A stretch of DNA of 64,000 nt, from the NCBI RefSeq assembly GCF_000429305.1, contig NZ_AUBP01000021.1, positions 1 through 64,000 of the forward strand. Direction: 5' to 3'. This stretch comes from Desulfovibrio inopinatus DSM 10711. GTDB lineage: Bacteria; Desulfobacterota; Desulfovibrionia; Desulfovibrionales; Desulfovibrionaceae. The notes under the pieces were generated by a model, which searched no databases, had not been told where the DNA came from, and saw only the letters and a list, made by a program, of their open reading frames with translations. How positions within the stretch are numbered: the first letter of the stretch is position 1; each line of letters begins with the position of its first letter. The position numbers were made by a program, and so were the translations under genes. Below are positions 61,922 to 64,000 of this stretch, in pieces.

Positions 61922-62347
61922 CTATCGTTTATCCTTCTCTTCCAGGTAACAAGCCAGCGAGGCGAGAACTTCCGGGAAATCACCTGAAGCCCCTTCTCCG
62001 ATGGGGTGTGCTTCCGGGCCTTCGGCTTTGACCGCGAAGGTCACGCAGCATCGCTCCTCCGTCAATGGTTCTATGCTGTGCTTGACCTGAATCACCGTCT
62101 CATCAATCTTGGTTTCATCGACAAAGCTTCGTGGGGATTGGACATCAACCAACTGAGAGCGAATGACCTCATTGTCAGGGAGAACCATGGAGAACCAAAC
62201 ACCGGTCTCGAAGGGGCCATCAATCGTGATGTCTTGAACACCGGGGTTCCAGTCCTTCCATGTAGAAACATCAGACAATACTTTCCAGAGCATCGCGGAA
62301 TTGACCTTTATCTCCTGATCGAACGAACGACTCCAAGATGTCTGCAT
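61922..62347 (-). CDS. SRPBCC-superfamily protein (START/Bet v1-like fold)
   Basis: This protein of about 141 residues starts RSFDQEIKVNSAMLWKVLSDVSTWKDWNPGV, the typical opening of polyketide-cyclase/START-like SRPBCC proteins that hold hydrophobic ligands in a deep pocket. The centre alternates strands and ends in a long C-terminal helix (SGDFPEVLASLACYLEE). The ATG at 62347 follows AGAGGTAA; a longer frame reaches 62428 through a poly-G run and is unlikely. Ligand and role are unknown. It is a single gene between the oxyanion importer and the HD-GYP gene. Confidence 0.82.
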   Translation of the reverse strand: MQTSWSRSFDQEIKVNSAMLWKVLSDVSTWKDWNPGVQDITIDGPFETGVWFSMVLPDNEVIRSQLVDVQSPRSFVDETKIDETVIQVKHSIEPLTEERCCVTFAVKAEGPEAHPIGEGASGDFPEVLASLACYLEEKDKR

Positions 62348-62509
62348 GTGCTTACCTCTTTTTTTTGGGGGGGGGAGGGCTTCAGTACGGCCTCCAAGCT
62401 TGCTTGATCGCGAGTGTGCTCTCTTCACATCGCATCAGCTTCATGACCTTAACAAAGCATGCATGGTTCTTGTTGAAAACAACATCATAACACCGAGTCG
62501 GGAAAACGC

Positions 62510-63484
62510 TTAGAGAATATTTGCACCGCTTAACACCATGACTAAATGTTTGAGCACAACGGGATCAAATGCGCCTTCCATAGATTTGCTCATAAACTGA
62601 AGCGCCTTGTATGGGGTGAGCGCATTTTTCGACGGGGTTGGCGTGGTGAGTTGAAGGTAGGTGTTGCAGGCTGACAGAACTTTAATGGAAAACGGGATAT
62701 GGTCACCACTAATACCCGAGGGATAACCAGATCCATCTTCATGTTCGTGATGCAATAAAATGCACGACATACTTAGCCCATCGAGGGGGAGGTTGGCGCA
62801 CAATGCTGTTCCATACACCGTGTGTTGCTGCAAGAGTTTGATTTCCACAGGATCCGTTGTCAGGCCATTTTTATCGAGTATTTTCTTGTGGATAGAAAGC
62901 TTGCCGACGTCGTGGAGAAGTGCTCCGATGCCGGCATTGGTTATGGTTTTGTGATCAAGGTCAAACGTGTTCAATACCGCCATTGTCAGAACAAACACAT
63001 CGACATTGTGCGTGAACACATCGTAATTGTGTGCAATAAGCTGGCCCAGCTTCGCCAACGCCTCTTCATTATTGAAAAAGTTGACGCAATCCGTAACCAT
63101 TCGCATGATGTCTTTGAAAAAACGCTGCTTGACCTTTTCCGGCAGCTTATTCGTAAAAAATTCGCTGATCATATGTGTGGAGACATCGTGAAGAATTTCT
63201 GCACGGTCTTCCATAGGAATGCTTTCATTTTCCAGAATCTGTCCGAGGTTGACGCGGACATACTGATCGAATGCTTTTTTTTGAGAACCTTTGATGAAAA
63301 CTTCTTCGACACCGAGGTCATAAAGTTTTGTTTTGATGCGCTCGTCGAAACGTTCGCGCTCTTTCGTGAAGAGTACGTAATTGGAGCCCCGTCTGACGTA
63401 GACTTCAAAATTTCCCAATCGTTCTGGAAAGATAAGATGCGGAGAAATGGGGAGATAAGGTTCTTTGACCTCTTCGGTGATCAC
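62510..63484 (-). CDS. HD-GYP domain protein (probable c-di-GMP phosphodiesterase)
   Basis: This 324-residue protein has an N-terminal region of about 110 residues with the F-E-V-Y-V-R-R-G and ELGVEEV-like pattern often found before HD-GYP domains. The HD-GYP domain follows: HDVGKLSIHKKILDKNG near residue 200, HTVYGTALC, and HHEHEDGSGYPSGISGDHI near 250, which keeps the metal-binding histidines and the G-Y-P motif. It should hydrolyse c-di-GMP. No receiver domain is attached, so the input is the N-terminal domain. It balances the GGDEF proteins at 21694-25128 and 40305-41177. The start follows GGAGGG upstream (ATG at 63484). Confidence 0.92.
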   Translation of the reverse strand: MITEEVKEPYLPISPHLIFPERLGNFEVYVRRGSNYVLFTKERERFDERIKTKLYDLGVEEVFIKGSQKKAFDQYVRVNLGQILENESIPMEDRAEILHDVSTHMISEFFTNKLPEKVKQRFFKDIMRMVTDCVNFFNNEEALAKLGQLIAHNYDVFTHNVDVFVLTMAVLNTFDLDHKTITNAGIGALLHDVGKLSIHKKILDKNGLTTDPVEIKLLQQHTVYGTALCANLPLDGLSMSCILLHHEHEDGSGYPSGISGDHIPFSIKVLSACNTYLQLTTPTPSKNALTPYKALQFMSKSMEGAFDPVVLKHLVMVLSGANIL

Positions 63485-63574
63485 CGTGCCCTCCTGTGAT
63501 GTTTTCGCATTATCTACTCGAAAATGAACGAGCCATAAACCCCTTGAAAAGATCGAATATATTGTGATGACGCT

Positions 63575-64000
63575 CTATTCGTTGCGGAGAAACGGAGCAC
63601 TGCTTTGTGAGAGGGTCCGCCAAGCGCTGGCAAGTCCCATTGCCATTGTCAGACCTGCGCCGGCGAGAACGGCGAGAATCGCTGGGCCGATGAAAAATGT
63701 AAATGGTAATTCCATAAATACGCTAACAAATGCTGCAGACAAAATCCCCCCGAGAATAAGGGCGGCAAGTCCGGCTGCAGCGCCAATGAGAGCGTATTCC
63801 AAAAGTAAAATGGACAAAATGGTTTTTCGTGTCGCTCCGCAAACTTTGAAGATGACCGTTTCATAGGCCTTGCGTCGCATTTCAGCACGAAGACTTTGAG
63901 ACAACACAAGAATACCGGCAAAAAGGGTCACACCCGCTGCTGTACCGACCGTGGCGACAATGGTCTCTGCAATGTCCTTGACTGTTTGGAGCGCGTCGGC
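63575..64000 (-). CDS. FtsX-like ABC transporter permease, C-terminal part cut by window edge
   Basis: The frame runs from the stop at 63575 to the window end without a start, at least 141 residues. It shows two or three membrane segments around a charged loop with RRKAYETVIFKVCGATRK, the helix-loop typical of FtsX-like permeases (MacB/LolC/YbbP type), in which a cytoplasmic Arg-rich stretch precedes a membrane helix. The last residues end S-A-P-F-L-R-N-E. It could be the permease of a lipoprotein or antibiotic exporter or a YbbP-like dual-domain protein; the ATPase partner lies outside the window. Confidence 0.8.
   Translation of the reverse strand, partial: ADALQTVKDIAETIVATVGTAAGVTLFAGILVLSQSLRAEMRRKAYETVIFKVCGATRKTILSILLLEYALIGAAAGLAALILGGILSAAFVSVFMELPFTFFIGPAILAVLAGAGLTMAMGLASAWRTLSQSSAPFLRNE

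Noticed and set aside
62360-62385. Run of nine or more G residues as a G-quadruplex or phase-variable tract
   Set aside because: It is a single run upstream of the SRPBCC start, and no second set of G-runs supports a quadruplex; phase variation cannot be shown from one copy.
1-64000. tRNA, rRNA and CRISPR arrays
   Set aside because: No clover-leaf-like segment with a conserved T-loop, no rRNA stretch and no regular spaced repeats were recognised on reading both strands.

Overview
The window looks like a chromosome segment of a Gram-negative, anaerobic or microaerobic bacterium, most likely a Desulfovibrio-like member of the Desulfobacterota. This is an inference from gene content: a ferredoxin-dependent 2-oxoacid oxidoreductase, a multihaem cytochrome c with a Rieske/cytochrome b pair, FtsEX, CheZ, lipoproteins, murein hydrolases and a dense set of cyclic-dinucleotide proteins. 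No rRNA, tRNA or CRISPR array was found.

Layout. The left edge (1-267) is the tail of an IS200/IS605-type element: the zinc-ribbon end of TnpB and the element's right-end hairpin. Next come a DUF1566 exported protein, ftsX-ftsE and a coupled FUSC / lipoprotein / GT-C membrane set (297-6631). A divergent glutamate decarboxylase follows (6805-8208) and ends at a perfect 21-bp hairpin. The block 8301-17153 holds a quinol-oxidising-type operon (cytochrome b, Rieske, octahaem cytochrome with HEAT/TPR tail) and a HAD / arylsulfatase / outer-membrane-channel group.

17648-26424 carries a glycosyltransferase, a DAC-domain (c-di-AMP synthase-like) gene joined to an M23 peptidase, a 1144-residue ammonium-transporter/GGDEF/EAL fusion, and MltA. 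26648-33388 holds hyuA-hyuB, a B12-type radical SAM/glycosyltransferase pair and two coupled tiny genes. 33558-35639 is a compact envelope-stress module (Spy-like protein, ECF sigma factor, anti-sigma-like protein, periplasmic sensor). 35772-42799 has a Na/Pi transporter, a hybrid kinase whose acceptor histidine appears replaced, a PAS-GGDEF cyclase, CheZ and MarC. 43049-47845 is the livJHMGF branched-chain amino acid uptake operon with a strong terminator.

48043-55007 contains an alpha/beta hydrolase, a variant subtilase, queA and the four-gene korDABC operon. The most unusual locus is 55444-61869. One operon encodes a solute-binding-fold protein with no visible signal peptide, a HypB/UreG-like GTPase and an ABC ATPase with no permease. 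It is divergent from a FecBCD/MolABC-like importer operon that ends in a second binding-fold protein also lacking a signal peptide. The pair reads as a metal or oxyanion import and intracellular handling system. The right end holds an SRPBCC protein, an HD-GYP protein and the C-terminus of an FtsX-like permease cut by the window edge.

Common themes are envelope maintenance (FtsEX, M23, MltA, Spy/ECF) and second-messenger signalling: two GGDEF proteins, one EAL, one HD-GYP and one DAC protein.
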